Shown here in pieces: positions 1 through 11,566 of a stretch of 64,000 nucleotides of DNA. The notes below the pieces were generated by a model, which saw only the letters and a program-made list of their open reading frames with translations, was not told the DNA's origin and did no database searches. The translations under genes were made by a program, and so were the position numbers. Position 1 is the first letter of the stretch; each line of letters begins with the position of its first letter. Source of the DNA: Microvelia longipes (lineage: Eukaryota; Arthropoda; Insecta; Hemiptera; Veliidae); the NCBI GenBank assembly GCA_018340805.1, contig JACMZG010000047.1, positions 129,751 to 193,750 of the forward strand, written 5' to 3'.

Positions 1-372
1 ATAGAGTTTTGGGGAGAAACCATCTGAAGAAGTTACTCAGAACCTTCTTTAAATGGTTACTCCCCTCATAGAGTTGTTTTGGGGAGAAACCTTCTTTAAA
101 TGAAGTTGTTGGGGAGAACATCTGAAGAAGGTTACTCAGAGACCTTCTTTAAATGGTTACTCCCCTCATAGAGTGTTGGGGAGAAACCATCTGAAGAAGT
201 TACTCAGAAACCTTCTTTAAATGGTTACTCCCCTCATAGAGTTGTTAGGATAACCATCTGAAGAAGGTTACTCAGAAACCTTCTTTAAAGGTTACTCCCC
301 TCATAGAGTTGTTGGGAGAAACCATCTGAAGAAGTTACTCAGAGACCTTATTTAAATGGTTACTCCCCTTAG
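1..372. repeat. ~68-bp palindromic minisatellite in an HDAC1 intron
   Basis: About five head-to-tail copies of a ~68 bp unit; each begins near ATAGAGTTGTTGGGGAGAAA and ends near GGTTACTCCCCTC. The second copy carries an internal partial duplication. Within a unit the GGGGAGAAACCAT side is nearly complementary to the ATGGTTACTCCCC side, and GAAGAAGGTT to AACCTTCTT, so each unit could fold as a hairpin. A weaker related piece follows at about 500-550. The array lies just upstream of the first HDAC1 exon in the window, so it is presumably intronic. Confidence 0.85.
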
Positions 373-610
373 TTAAGATGCCATATCTTTGTCTTTCCCC
401 CTATTCTAACCCCAACAAAAGCCCCAATGCTTTTCTACATCCCCGGTAAGAGCGTATAATAAGGTGAATATATGAAGATTAGTAATAAAATAAAAAAAAT
501 AAGGGGAGTAACCAGTCTGATTTGTCAAAGGGGAGTAACAATCTAAAGAAGGTCATATAGATAAAAAAGTGCCGGTTTATGTTGTATTTGTTGAACTTGT
601 GATGTTTCAG

Positions 611-728
611 AGGCCTCACAAAGCTACTGCCGAAGAGATGACTAAATTCCACAGTGATGAATACATTAGGTTTTTGAGGAACATTAGACCCGATAATATG
701 TCAGAATATAACAAACAAATGCAGAGGT
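611..728 (+). CDS. HDAC1: HDAC1 exon (first in window)
   Basis: Begins after TTTCAG and encodes [20 protein letters not shown] and onward to NKQMQR. The donor is GTAAGT at 729; the upstream GT at 727 would give a stop after splicing, whereas 728 restores the conserved QRFNVGEDCP junction. Confidence 0.95.
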
Positions 729-3700
729 GTAAGTAGCTCATATATTCAAAATATTTAGCTTATAATTAATTTAGTAAATAATTTAGTAGGGAGTTGTACA
801 AAATTTTAGTAGCCTTCAAAAAGGAATGTTAGATTATTATTATTACTATTAATTTGCTTTTAGTTAACGTAGGAGAGGATTGTCCTGTATTTGATGGTCT
901 GTATGAATTTTGCCAACTCAGCGGTGGTGGCTCCGTAGCAGCTGCTGTCAAGTTAAACAAACAAGCCTCTGATATTTGTATTAACTGGGGCGGTGGTCTG
1001 CATCATGCCAAGAAATCCGAGGCGTCTGGCTTCTGCTATGTTAATGACATTGTCCTTGGTAAGTAGTTATTACTCGTGAAATCTGATTTTATTCTAGTAT
1101 TCTTATTTATGTCAACAAACATTGACACTTTAAAAACACACCACATTGACATGACAATTTAAAACACACCGACTTCAACACTTTAAAACACATGACATTG
1201 ACACTTTAAAAAACACATTGACATGACACTTTAAAAACACATTGACATTGACAATTTAAAAACACACCGACTTCAACACTTTAAAAACACACAAAAAATT
1301 AACATTGTAAAAACACACATTGACATGACATTGACACTTTAAAACAACATGGATACATTGACACTTTAAAAACACATCAACATGGACACTTTAAAAAAAA
1401 AAACATTGACGCTTTAAAACACACAAACATTGGTGCTTTTAAGAACACATTAACATAACACAATAAAAACACACCGACATTGACACTCTTGTGTTAATGA
1501 ATCAAATTTTTAAGAATGTGGTATGGGGTACCTCAGAACTTGTTCTCACCAAATTGGCTTTGATACTGTCATCCTCACCACTTACTAGCAGCTGAATTGT
1601 TACCAAACTCTACCATCGGCTGCAAATCAATCAGTTATGAGATCATGCAGAAATTTAATACAAATATACTTCTGGATAAGGTAAACGAAAAGATGATGTT
1701 AAATTAAATTATCAGTATTAATTTCAATTTTATAATGGAACATATTATGGATAATATTATAGTTTTGTGTAATCAAATCATTATCAACTATTTAGTCTCA
1801 GTACATATTATAGTTATTTGTACAAAACTGGGAATATGACAAATTTCTACAGGGTAACTTGATGTGGCCTCAAAGAGGTCACTGTTGTCTACTGCGTAGT
1901 ATTATAGTATAGCACATAATCAGTGTAAATCACTGTTGAGGACCCAATGAGGTTGGCCTGATATGAAATTGTGGGTGTGGTTTAACTTCCTAACCTTATT
2001 GGCTTCCTTGCATTATTTTCCCATACTGTCTACTGATTATAACAATGTGTTACACTCTAGTTAAAGATTGATTAGCACAACCATATTTTTTAAACAAAGC
2101 AAACACAATCCGCTTTTTATTTTTTCAGGTATCCTGGAACTGCTCAAGTACCACCAGAGAGTGCTGTATATTGATATCGATGTCCATCACGGTGACGGAG
2201 TAGAAGAAGCTTTCTACACAACAGACAGAGTCATGACCGTCTCGTTTCACAAGTATGGTGAATACTTCCCTGGTACTGGAGACCTCAGGGTAAGCTGACC
2301 ATTAAAATTATGCAGTTAGTAGTCCAGGAGCTTAGAGGATGTTTTTTTTCTACACCAAAAGGCATCATTCTGCCATAATATTTATAGACCCTAGAGTAAG
2401 AAAATCACTGTTTGGCTTTTTGTTGTGGGTCTGGGCAATTTGTGACATCAAAAATTTAAAGTACCAGAACTATTTTTGTTTTTAATTAAAAAAATATCGG
2501 GTATGCATACAACAGAACTTTTTCTTGCCATTTTTTCTTGGTGCTCAAAAATTAATACTCTAGAAAGACTAACATTTTAAGGTCTATTCACTTTTCACCT
2601 GAATCGCTTTATTTCTGAGTTATAGGCTCTTGAAATAATATTTATCATCTAAGAATAAATCCGAGAATCATTATTGTCTTCCATATCACTCTGAACTACC
2701 AAGATAGATGGTATAGTATCAACCAATTTTGGTTGATTTTTATGCAAGCTTGTCTTTTAATTCACCTGAGAATGTAATAGTCCAAGAGCTATGCCTAAAA
2801 ATGTGACTAATTTTGTACTGGTTTAAACCCAATTTTTCTGAAAATATAATCTAAGTTATGAATGAAAAGCATAGTCTGTCTATCCAGAGTGGAGCCCTTA
2901 ATATTAATGGTCTCCTCAAAATATTATAAAATCGCACAAATTCCAGTTTTCTTGCAATAAGTGGTTCCCTGTGGGTTGTGTGCAAAACTTAAGAGTTTTT
3001 TTAGAGCTGATATTTTTTTTTATAAAACTAGTTTTTTCATCACAATTGGATAACTATAATTAAAGTTATGAAAATTACCAAAAAATGCACAACATTTTTT
3101 TAAAGAAATTTTCTGACTTTGCATAAATAAACAATTTTTTTAGTGTTTTTGATAAAGCCACAACTTTGGTTATAGTTATATGATTTTGATGATTAAACAA
3201 TCATTTTTATAGAACATTCTATCATCTTCAAAAAATGTCTCTTCATGTTTTGCACTCGACCTACAAGAAACCACTTATTCCAAGTAAACTGAAATTTGTG
3301 GGATTTATAAAATTTTAAGCATGCGCAACTATATGAAGGGCTCCACTCTGGATATGCAGACTAAGCTTTTTCTTCATACTTAAGGTATATTTTCAGAAAA
3401 CTTTGGTTTGAAGTAGTACAAAATGAGTCACATTTTTTTAAGTTCAGCTCCTGGACTAATACCGGTCTGTGGTTGGTTTGAAGAGCCCTGTTGTATGGTA
3501 TCTGGGTGGTTTATATCTCTGATCTGTTGCAACAGAATATTGAGTGGAATAGTTGAGGTCCCTGAGTTCCTGACAAATTAAGCTCAACAAATTAAGACCC
3601 AAGAGGTAACGCATCTAAAATCCTTCATTGAATTAAAAGACAGACATAAAATGCACTGGTGAGCTTGAAGGGAATTGGCAGACTAGCTGTATATTATCAA

Positions 3701-4917
3701 GGTAGCTGTATGTATTAAAGATGAAGTTGAGGGTTGCCAGTTGTTTATTGTGTAAAATATTATTTTAATGTTAGTATGTTATTAACAGGATATAGGAGCT
3801 GGCAAAGGAAAATACTACAGCGTAAATGTTCCCCTCAGAGATGGTATGGATGATGAGAGCTATGATTCTATTTTTGTTCCAATTATAAGCAAAGTGATGG
3901 AAACCTTTCAGCCAAACTCAGTTGTGTTGCAGTGCGGCGCTGACAGTCTTACAGGAGACAGGCTAGGATGCTTCAACCTCACTGTCAGAGGTTTGTATTT
4001 ACCTCAACAACATACTACTTTGTTGTATTATTGTTATAAATAAAAACATGTGAACAATTAGAGGACATAAAAGAAAAATTATATGGAAAATAAAATAAAA
4101 GGGAAATTAAGTTAAAAAAAATGGGTAAAAGAGAGGAGAAAGAATATTACAAATTTGAAATCCACCTATTAACTTATTTTTATATTTATTATAAAGTTTT
4201 ATACATCTGGTTTCTAAAATGATCTGGTGAACTATTGCGTAAGCTTGTATTTTATAATTTACATTTATTAAATTGTAATTTATTGTTTACTTAGTATTTA
4301 CTTTTATTAGAAAAGATTAAACTGCCTCAAAACTTTTCCAACTTTATCTGCTTTGTAAGCTCATCTTCACTACTTTGCTCTTTTTTCAAGCTGACTACGA
4401 CAAACACAACTTCATTCAGCTTCTGATTGAGATCCAAGACTGAGATATGCTTAAAGGCAAAAGTCTATAAGCTCAAACCAATTTTAATTTTACTTGGCAC
4501 TAGTTGTAGACTGATGACTTTGTACAATATCTTTGAGCATCTATTGTATTGTTATTTTAGGTCATGGTAAGTGTGTTGAGTTTGTCAAGAAGTACAACTT
4601 GCCTTTCCTTATGGTTGGTGGAGGAGGTTACACGATAAGGAACGTGTCTCGATGTTGGACCTATGAAACCTCGGTAGCACTTGGCGTTGAGATAGCAAAC
4701 GAACTACCTTACAACGATTACTTTGAGTACTTCGGGCCTGATTTCAAACTTCATATCTCTCCGTCTAATATGGCCAATCAGAATACACCTGAGTATTTGG
4801 AAAAAATCAAGTAAGTCAAACATTAGAATGTTTTTATTTATTTTATAATCATATTATAAAATATTTAAAATTTATATTTATAGTAAATAAAAACTCATTT
4901 ATAAACACACACACACA

Positions 4918-5005
<88 letters not shown>

Positions 5006-8000
5006 TACTTATAGTGAAATTTATATAATCCATTTATTTATTTATTTATTTTACAATACAACGTATTAAAAATATTAAATTAGACTTAAAAAAACAGAAT
5101 TGTGAACTCCTCACAAAAAGACTAGAGTCTTGCACCGTGAGGAGGAGTATTTAAAATATTAAACAAGTACTTTTAAAAATTTAGCCTTTGTATTGTTATA
5201 TTATAAAATATATTTGCTTCTATACTTGGCAGCTTGTTTTATTTATTGTTTTTTTTCAGAACTCGTTTATTTGAGAACCTGAGAATGCTTCCTCATGCTC
5301 CTGGTGTTCAAATGCAAGGTACCTTACTCCGTCTTTAATACCTGACATTTAATTAATCACAATCTAAAATCATCGAGTAATTAATTTTAACAATTTTATT
5401 GCAAAACTTGTTTTGCTTTAAAAATGAATACGTTTATAAAGAATATTTTTTTGAAAAATTATTCTTTTCACTTAACTTAATTAAGTTAATTAAGTAAGTT
5501 TTAACTTTAAATTAATTAATTTACTTTAATCTTGGTAGTTTTCAAAATGTCCTGTGGCTTATAAGATAGGGGGTGCAAATATTAAATTAATATTATGAAT
5601 AATCTTAGTTAAATTTATGATTAATATTATTAAATTAATATTATGATGATCTTAAAGAAATAAGAACTTTAAGAAAGAGTGACTTTTTTTTGAAAAATTA
5701 TTCTTTTGCTTTCTTATGTAATCTGTGGGGACTTTAAGCGTGTTAAATTTCAAATCCATCCAAATATTTTTTTGTGTTTTATAATTTATCTTTTTACTTT
5801 GTAGCGATACCAGAAGATGCCATTAATGAGGAATCTGAGGATGAAGACAAGGTGAATCCAGATGAGCGGAACCCTCAATCAGCTTTGGACAAACGCATAC
5901 AAGGTAGATTTAATCAGGTTGCTAATGGACAGTGGGGTGACCTTGTTACTTAAAAAATTGCAATTATTCTATCAGAAACTTAATGTAATGCATTTTGGGT
6001 CCAATTGCCTTAGAATCACTTTTAAACAATTTAGTGCACCATAAAATAAAATAACTAGCAAAATTTGATTTTAGACCCCCTTTGCATAAAATGATTTTTT
6101 TTTCAGAAATGGTGTCATGTGTATATAGTATCTGTATATGCATTTTTTTCCAGTCGCTTAGGGTGGTTGATGATCTGAAAATGGTCAATAACATAACTAA
6201 ATTAATGAAATAACTAACATAAGTAGTTTTATTGAATTCCATTATAATCCGCATTGATAGTCAGGCTGCAATTAAAGCCCTTACCTCCAATCCTAGTAGC
6301 TTCTCTGCCCTTGTTCAAGAATGTAGAGCTCACTTGTCTCTCTTGGCAGAGAGCAAAACTGTTGAACTTAAGTGGGTACCAGGCCATATGGGTGTCGTGG
6401 GTAATGAGGAAGCAGATAAACTTGCTAGACTGGGAGCAGAAACCCCATTCATTGGACCAGAACCTGTCCTTCCCCTCTCAGCAACACATGCTAAAACACT
6501 CTGGATAGCTAGCTAATGAACACCCTAAAACTTAACTGGCTTGCCTTTGCTGGTTGCAGACAAGCAAAATGTTCATTACTGGGCCAATTGTAAAAAATAC
6601 AAATTTTCTAATTAACCTCAGCAAGCCTTGCCTTAGGAACCTAGTTAGTGTTCTGACCGGTCACTGTAGATTAAATAAACATCTTAATACTTTAGGCATA
6701 ATCTCAGAGGCTAACTGCCCCATGTGTGGGCATTATGAGGAGACAGCCTTTCACCTGCTTGCAGAGTGTGAGGCCTATACTTCTCTTCGTACCGCATATT
6801 TGGCGTAGGCCTCTTGTATGAAGAGGAGCTTTCTTCTCTTAGTTGGAGAGATATCCTACAATATATCAAACTTTTCCAAGAGATTCTTGGTAGAGGTGGT
6901 GAGACTAAGGAATCAGGGCTGGCAAGAAGGCCCAACAACGTGGCCTATTTGCCTGGCTTTGCCTCCCCACCCTTTTACTACTACTACTACTAAATAGTTT
7001 TTTGTTCTCCATTTGGTCTCACATTACATTCTTAATAGTCCATGAGCCAGGCCTAAAGCATGTGATTAATTTTGTACTATTTCTAACCAAAGTTTTCTAA
7101 TAATAAACCCTAAATTATGAAGGAAAAGCATAGTCTGCCAGCATAGTCCAGAGTGGAGCCCTTCATATCAATGAGCTCGCTCAAAATATTAGAAAATCTC
7201 ACAAATTTCAGTTTTCTTGCAATAAGTTGTTTTCTGTGGGTCGTGTGCAAAACATGAAGAGAACATTTTTAAAGATGATATAAAACAAGTGTTTTTGTCA
7301 AAATTAGATAACTACAACTTAAGTTATGACATTTGTTAAATGGCTTATAAAATGCACAAAAGACATAAAATTAACAATTTAATTATTACTATTAAAGACA
7401 CATAAATTAACAATTTTTTTGGTGTTTTGAAAGAGCCATAACTTTAGTTGTAGTTATCCGATTTTGATTAGTAAACACTCGTTTTATAGAACATTCTATC
7501 ACCTTTAAAAAATGTCCTCTTCATGTTTTGCACACGACCTACAGGAAACCACTTATTACAAGAAAACTGGAATTTGTGCGATTTTATAAAATTTTAAGCA
7601 TGCGCAACTATATGAAAGCCTCCACTCTGGATATGCAGACTAAGCTTTTTCTTCATAATATAAGGTATATTTTCAGGAAAAAATTGGTTTGTAGTAGTAC
7701 AAAATGATTCACATTTTTTAGGCTTGGCTCTTGGACTATAATGATTGATGAAACATTAACCAGATTAGTTATAAAACATACTCTTCTAACTTACATTTAA
7801 ATAATATTACAGGTGATAATGAATTCAGTGATAGTGAAGATGAGGGTGCAGGAGGCAGGAGAGATAAGACTAACTACAAGAGAAAGAGACCGAGGTTGGA
7901 TCAGGAGGGAGCCAACTCTCAGATTACTGACTCCGCCCAGCCTCAAGTTAAGAAGGAAGATAATAGCACCCCACCTACTCTCAGCAAAGGTAATTTTGGC

Positions 8001-8802
8001 TCGATAGATTTTTGCAAATTTTCTTTGGAAACAATTTGCTAATAGAGTTTTAGGTTCGGTTTTGTAGAGCATTGTGTTATCATGCATGATGTCCTACATC
8101 CCTGAAGATGCCTCCCACAGTGGAAGCCAAACATCGGATTCTTCATCTACATTGATGGGGTCAACACCGGAAGAATTAAATCTTCATTACAATTAGTGGG
8201 GTTTACAATGGAGTTTATTGATAATTTCTACTACAGTTTGAATGAATTTTTCAAAGATCATATTTAAAGAGACGTGAATGTATTTGTATTGACGGATGTA
8301 AACCCTAAAAAGGGTCTTAACATAAAGATTTTTTTTAATTTATCTATATAACGGGTGTTACAGAAACATCAGAGCCCTGTTTAGTTTGATCAGCTGAAAT
8401 CTATCCACGGACCTCTAAGGGTCCAAGGACCACACTTATTAAATGCTGGTGTATAAGACCAACAAATGTGCTGAATTCATTTTCATTATCATTTTAGTTC
8501 AATTTTTTTAGAAAGACACCTATCCTTGTTTTTTATTCAATAAATTCAATGTTTTTTATTCAATTAAACTTAATGTTTTCTTTATTTTATAAAAAGTTGT
8601 ATTTGATTGCGACCATTTATATAAGGGTTTGATATTGTTGACACAATATAATTGTGTCTACAATTATGTTGGCAAACTCGGTAGTATCAAATGATATATG
8701 TTTGATATTGTAATTAAAATGTTAATATTGTGTTCAGAGAAAGAAGAGAAGACAGTTGTCGGAACTGAAGATTCTAAACCTCTTCCTACAACAGCTTCTT
8801 AA
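611..8802 (+). CDS. HDAC1: Histone deacetylase 1 / Rpd3 (class I HDAC), 5' end missing
   Basis: Zn-dependent lysine deacetylase that removes acetyl groups from histone tails and is the catalytic subunit of nuclear corepressors (Sin3, NuRD, CoREST families). Coding exons: 611-728, 864-1058, 2129-2289, 3789-3990, 4561-4810, 5260-5318, 5805-5903, 7813-7989 and 8738-8802. They join in frame through GT-AG introns to 441 residues. The first ~50 residues lie before the window; the family is about 480-500 long. All hallmark sites are present: the GGGLHHAKK His pair, DIDVHHGDG and GADSL metal ligands, and the GGGGYT catalytic Tyr. The tail is acidic then Lys/Arg-rich, as in Rpd3. Introns hold two family E foldbacks, a LINE fragment, a MITE and a TA tract. 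An AATAAA at 9515-9520 is a possible but unproven poly(A) signal. Confidence 0.97.
864..1058 (+). CDS. HDAC1: HDAC1 exon with catalytic His-His pair
   Basis: Encodes [19 protein letters not shown] through [11 protein letters not shown]. It includes GGGLHHAKK, the two active-site histidines that polarise the attacking water in class I HDACs. The acceptor is TTTTAG and the donor GTAAGT, phase 1. Confidence 0.97.
1100..1490. repeat. ~21-bp minisatellite in HDAC1 intron
   Basis: Degenerate tandem array with unit near CATTGACACTTTAAAAACACA, repeated well over ten times with many small indels, ending near TTGACACTCTTGTG. It starts about 50 bp after the donor at 1059. Confidence 0.85.
1903..2059. 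mobile_element. Family C palindromic MITE, copy 1
   Basis: About 160 bp with inverted ends (TATAGTATAGCACATAATCA on the left, TGATTATAACAATGTGTTAC on the right) and the family core CCAATGAGGTTGGCCTGATA. The left arm is partly eroded. Other copies are at 23601, 42730, 57150 and 59938, with fragments at about 24645 and 25090. Confidence 0.7.
2129..2289 (+). CDS. HDAC1: HDAC1 exon with DIDVHHGDG metal site
   Basis: Encodes [20 protein letters not shown] onward to FPGTGDLR. The Asp and His of DVHHGDG are zinc ligands in the family. It ends in phase 0 before GTAAGC. Confidence 0.97.
2780..3456. mobile_element. Family E foldback element, copy 1
   Basis: About 680 bp, flanked by TA on both sides. 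Its ends are inverted copies (GTCCAAGAGCT... against ...AGCTCCTGGAC), and the arms also share the inverted block CCAGAGTGGAGCCCTT / AAGGGCTCCACTCTGG. The arms exceed 150 bp and there is no coding capacity. A solo end lies near 2318-2330. Other copies: 7038-7736 and 31190-31809. Confidence 0.8.
3789..3990 (+). CDS. HDAC1: HDAC1 exon with GADSL site
   Basis: Encodes [19 protein letters not shown] onward to CFNLTVRG. It contains [14 protein letters not shown], whose Asp is the third zinc ligand. An ORF read through the donor (GTTTGT at 3991) is a shadow. Confidence 0.96.
4561..4810 (+). CDS. HDAC1: HDAC1 exon with catalytic Tyr loop
   Basis: Encodes [20 protein letters not shown] onward to [23 protein letters not shown] carries the transition-state Tyr. 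The acceptor is TTTTAG and the donor GTAAGT, phase 2. Confidence 0.96.
4922..5000. repeat. (TA)n tract
   Basis: About 40 uninterrupted TA dinucleotides preceded by a short (CA)n run, in the HDAC1 intron 4811-5259. Confidence 0.98.
5260..5318 (+). CDS. HDAC1: HDAC1 short exon
   Basis: 59 nt encoding [19 protein letters not shown], the end of the deacetylase domain. Most orthologues read [10 protein letters not shown] here. Confidence 0.93.
5805..5903 (+). CDS. HDAC1: HDAC1 acidic linker exon
   Basis: Encodes [20 protein letters not shown] and then a short linker to DKRIQ. The acidic patch after the catalytic domain is typical of Rpd3/HDAC1. Confidence 0.92.
6241..6993 (+). mobile_element. 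Decayed I/Jockey-like LINE 3' end (RNase H and C-terminus)
   Basis: A 5'-truncated non-LTR retrotransposon in an HDAC1 intron. 6241-6516 reads as an RNase H fold: DSQAAIKAL carries a catalytic Asp and [19 protein letters not shown] is the C-terminal signature. A frameshift near 6570 leads to a segment with the Cys/His motif [18 protein letters not shown], as at the end of many insect LINE polyproteins. After a stop and another shift near 6805 the C-terminus continues to a (TAC)n run ending at TAA. At least two frameshifts and stops make it a dead copy. A related RNase H piece lies at 44118. Confidence 0.88.
7038..7736. mobile_element. Family E foldback element, copy 2
   Basis: About 700 bp, TA on both sides, ends GTCCATGAGCC and GGCTCTTGGAC, and the shared inverted block CCAGAGTGGAGCCC. 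It starts about 45 bp after the LINE 3' end, in the HDAC1 intron 5904-7812. Confidence 0.82.
7813..7989 (+). CDS. HDAC1: HDAC1 C-terminal exon (acidic then basic)
   Basis: Encodes [19 protein letters not shown], a KRKRPRL basic stretch (probable nuclear localisation signal) and a polar tail with [14 protein letters not shown] resembles the conserved CK2-type acidic site of HDAC1/2. Confidence 0.93.
8738..8802 (+). CDS. HDAC1: HDAC1 last coding exon
   Basis: Acceptor TGTTCAG, then [21 protein letters not shown] and TAA. The phase matches the previous donor (G plus AG gives Glu), and a short Lys/Glu tail is usual for the family. Confidence 0.88.
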
Positions 8803-11066
8803 AATTTAACACAAAATACTTAAGACTTAACCTCCTTTAACTTGGTTAAAATTAATCAAAGTAATTTACTTTCCTGTGTAAGGTATTACCTCCTGATACT
8901 TTAAAATATTTCTATAAAGCTGGATTTTATGTGATAAAATCCTTTAATCAACTTCTGTGTGTATAATAAGTTTTAGGAATTAGTTTAAACTGGTCCAATA
9001 GATGTATCTATGATTGATGGTACACTCTTATAGGTGGGTTTCCCATTTCTTTCATCAATTTGGGTACAAGAAAGTGATTGTACAATTCAGTCATGACTTG
9101 TTGAATCGCACATGTGTGATATGTATCTAGTTTTGCAAGATTTTTCAACTGTTACAACATTATTTACATTTGGTATATTTACCACAGAATTATTAAAAAA
9201 ATCTTTAGGATATGAGCGCTAGTCTCTACCAGCGTCCTTGTGGTAATAATTAATTTTGAAAATGCCGGTTTTCAAAATTAATCAAAATATTTATTTAATC
9301 TATACCAGCCTTCGCCCAAACTGCTCTTGCTATAAATCCTCCTTATTACAAATTATGAGGTTTTACTCTAAGCTTTCATTTGTTAATAATTTAATTATAA
9401 TTCCAGATTTTGACACAATAGGGATAATAAGATTTAAAAATAATCTTCTTTTCGCCTGGAAAAGAAAAATAATCTTCTTTTCGTGTTTGTATTGCTGGTG
9501 AAAATTAATTGGATAATAAAAACGTAATTTTTTTTTGCCCGGATTACCCGCTTCGACATCTAGGTCCTTAGCGGTAATAAAAACTGTAATATTCTCAACT
9601 AAATAATAGAATAATGATTCCCTCCTCATAAAAAAAACATCTTTCACAGCAAACTAGTTTCAACCGAGCTCAAGGCCTTCATCAGAACTGTCTATAAGAC
9701 TCATCTATCACTCTACTCTGTAAAAGATGAGTTATTCTTTCTCTCTGTCTGTTGTGTAACATCAAATATTAATGACATATTCCTTAGGCAGGTAGGTTTT
9801 ACTGGTATTGAGAGAATAAAACTCCTCAACAGTAAATGCAACATTTTTATTTTCCATTATGATTGGTGTGTTAATTATTTTATTAAATTGACCTTGGATC
9901 ATCAAGTTGGTTATCTTATTTACGAACTTGATTTTTTAATTAAACTACGCCTAGAATTGTGTCAAATATGGTATTCACTATGACGGAATCTGCAGAATGA
10001 GTTGGTATCATTCATTTTTTGAAGTGTAAAAAAAAGAGTTGTTAGCATAATATTGAAAATTTCAAGGCAGTAGGCTCATCAGTTTAATTTACTGAGCACG
10101 TCTACAAAATGTAGCTCCCACTTCTTTATTCAATGGCTAGCACTGATTATGACCTCTTGTTAGGCTGAAAGCTCTTTGCTATTAAGACATGTTTTCTGTG
10201 GAGGACTTTTTCTTTATTTTATTAGATGAACTCCGTTAACTTCTTAAAACTTTATTTTTTCATAGAAAATCTCTAATTTGCGTGATTATGTTCTGGAAGA
10301 GAGTGAAATGTAGTCTCCTAAAATGGATCATTTGCGATGTTTTCCTAAATTATCTGCACCACATCCATTTGATCTCCAGAATCTTAACATTGTGGCGGGA
10401 ATAATAATAGATTTAATTTGCACTTTGAATACTCCTACACTAAGGTGTATTCATCCAAATTTATTAATGACAAAATTGTATCATATCCTCTGTTTTCAAA
10501 AACATAGTTTTTGCTTGCTGCGGGACCTTTTTTCTCAGTGCTAGTGAAAAAAGCAGCTTTATTTTTGGAAAATGTTTTAACCTTATGGCATTCATTGTAC
10601 TAAACTCTGGAATTCCACATCATGTATGGGCAACTATTCTGAAGAATTATTTAATTTAATTAGTAACCATTTTTAAAGGGGTGAAGTTTTAAAAGTGTGA
10701 TCTCTTTGCGTGAACTCAGTTCTCTCTTTCTTACTGAGAAATATTGCCTTACATGATTATAACTTAAAATATTGTAAGTTTGCATTTGGCTTTTTTTAGT
10801 TGGTCTTGACTCTCATGTTAAAAGACATTTTTTAGCAAGATCAAATAACAAATTTCAGAGTTATATGCATATTTATTTATAACACATAATGAATATTTAT
10901 GCAATACATACTTAATGTAACATAAGATTAAACACTGAGTGTTGCTACATTAAATATAATTTTTGAATATATAGCAACAGGTGTCTTAAGTGGCGATGAG
11001 TTAACTGTTTAAAATTATAATCTTTTTTATTTTACAGTTGCTGAAAACTAAGTCCACTCTGCAGTA

Positions 11067-11068
<2 letters not shown>

Positions 11069-11147
<79 letters not shown>

Positions 11148-11148
11148 T
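11069..11148. repeat. (TA)n tract
   Basis: Nearly perfect TA repeats, with one slip at about 11120. Confidence 0.98.
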
Positions 11149-11550
11149 CCTAAACATGGTTCTAAACAAAGAAAAAGAGATAGAGTTAAATATCATTTGT
11201 AAATATTTATAATATAATTTTTTAAATTTAAAAATTAAGTTCTTGTATTAAATTTATTTGTATTTTTTTTTATTAAAAAATACATTAAATTTCCATTGTG
11301 AATTTTAAGTTTTTATTTTACATGCGAGAGATAATATAATATTAAATTGAAGTAGGAAAAAAGTTTTTTGAGGGCAGATAAAAAATGTATGTTTTACATG
11401 TCAGTGAAGAACGGTTTTATTGCTTAGGCATAAAACATTTAGTTTCATCTGTTGGCTTTAAAATTATATTTTACATCTGCTACACAAATTTTAAGTAAAA
11501 TAAATAAATTAGGATATTTATTTCTTTGATTTTTAATATGATTGATTCTG

Positions 11551-11566
11551 CCCCCCCCCCCCCCCC
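11551..11566. repeat. C16 homopolymer
   Basis: Sixteen consecutive C followed by A7, unusual in such AT-rich sequence and a likely site of length error. Confidence 0.95.

Noticed and set aside
1..550. CRISPR-like array
   Set aside because: Units are contiguous without unique spacers and the host is a eukaryote; it is a minisatellite.
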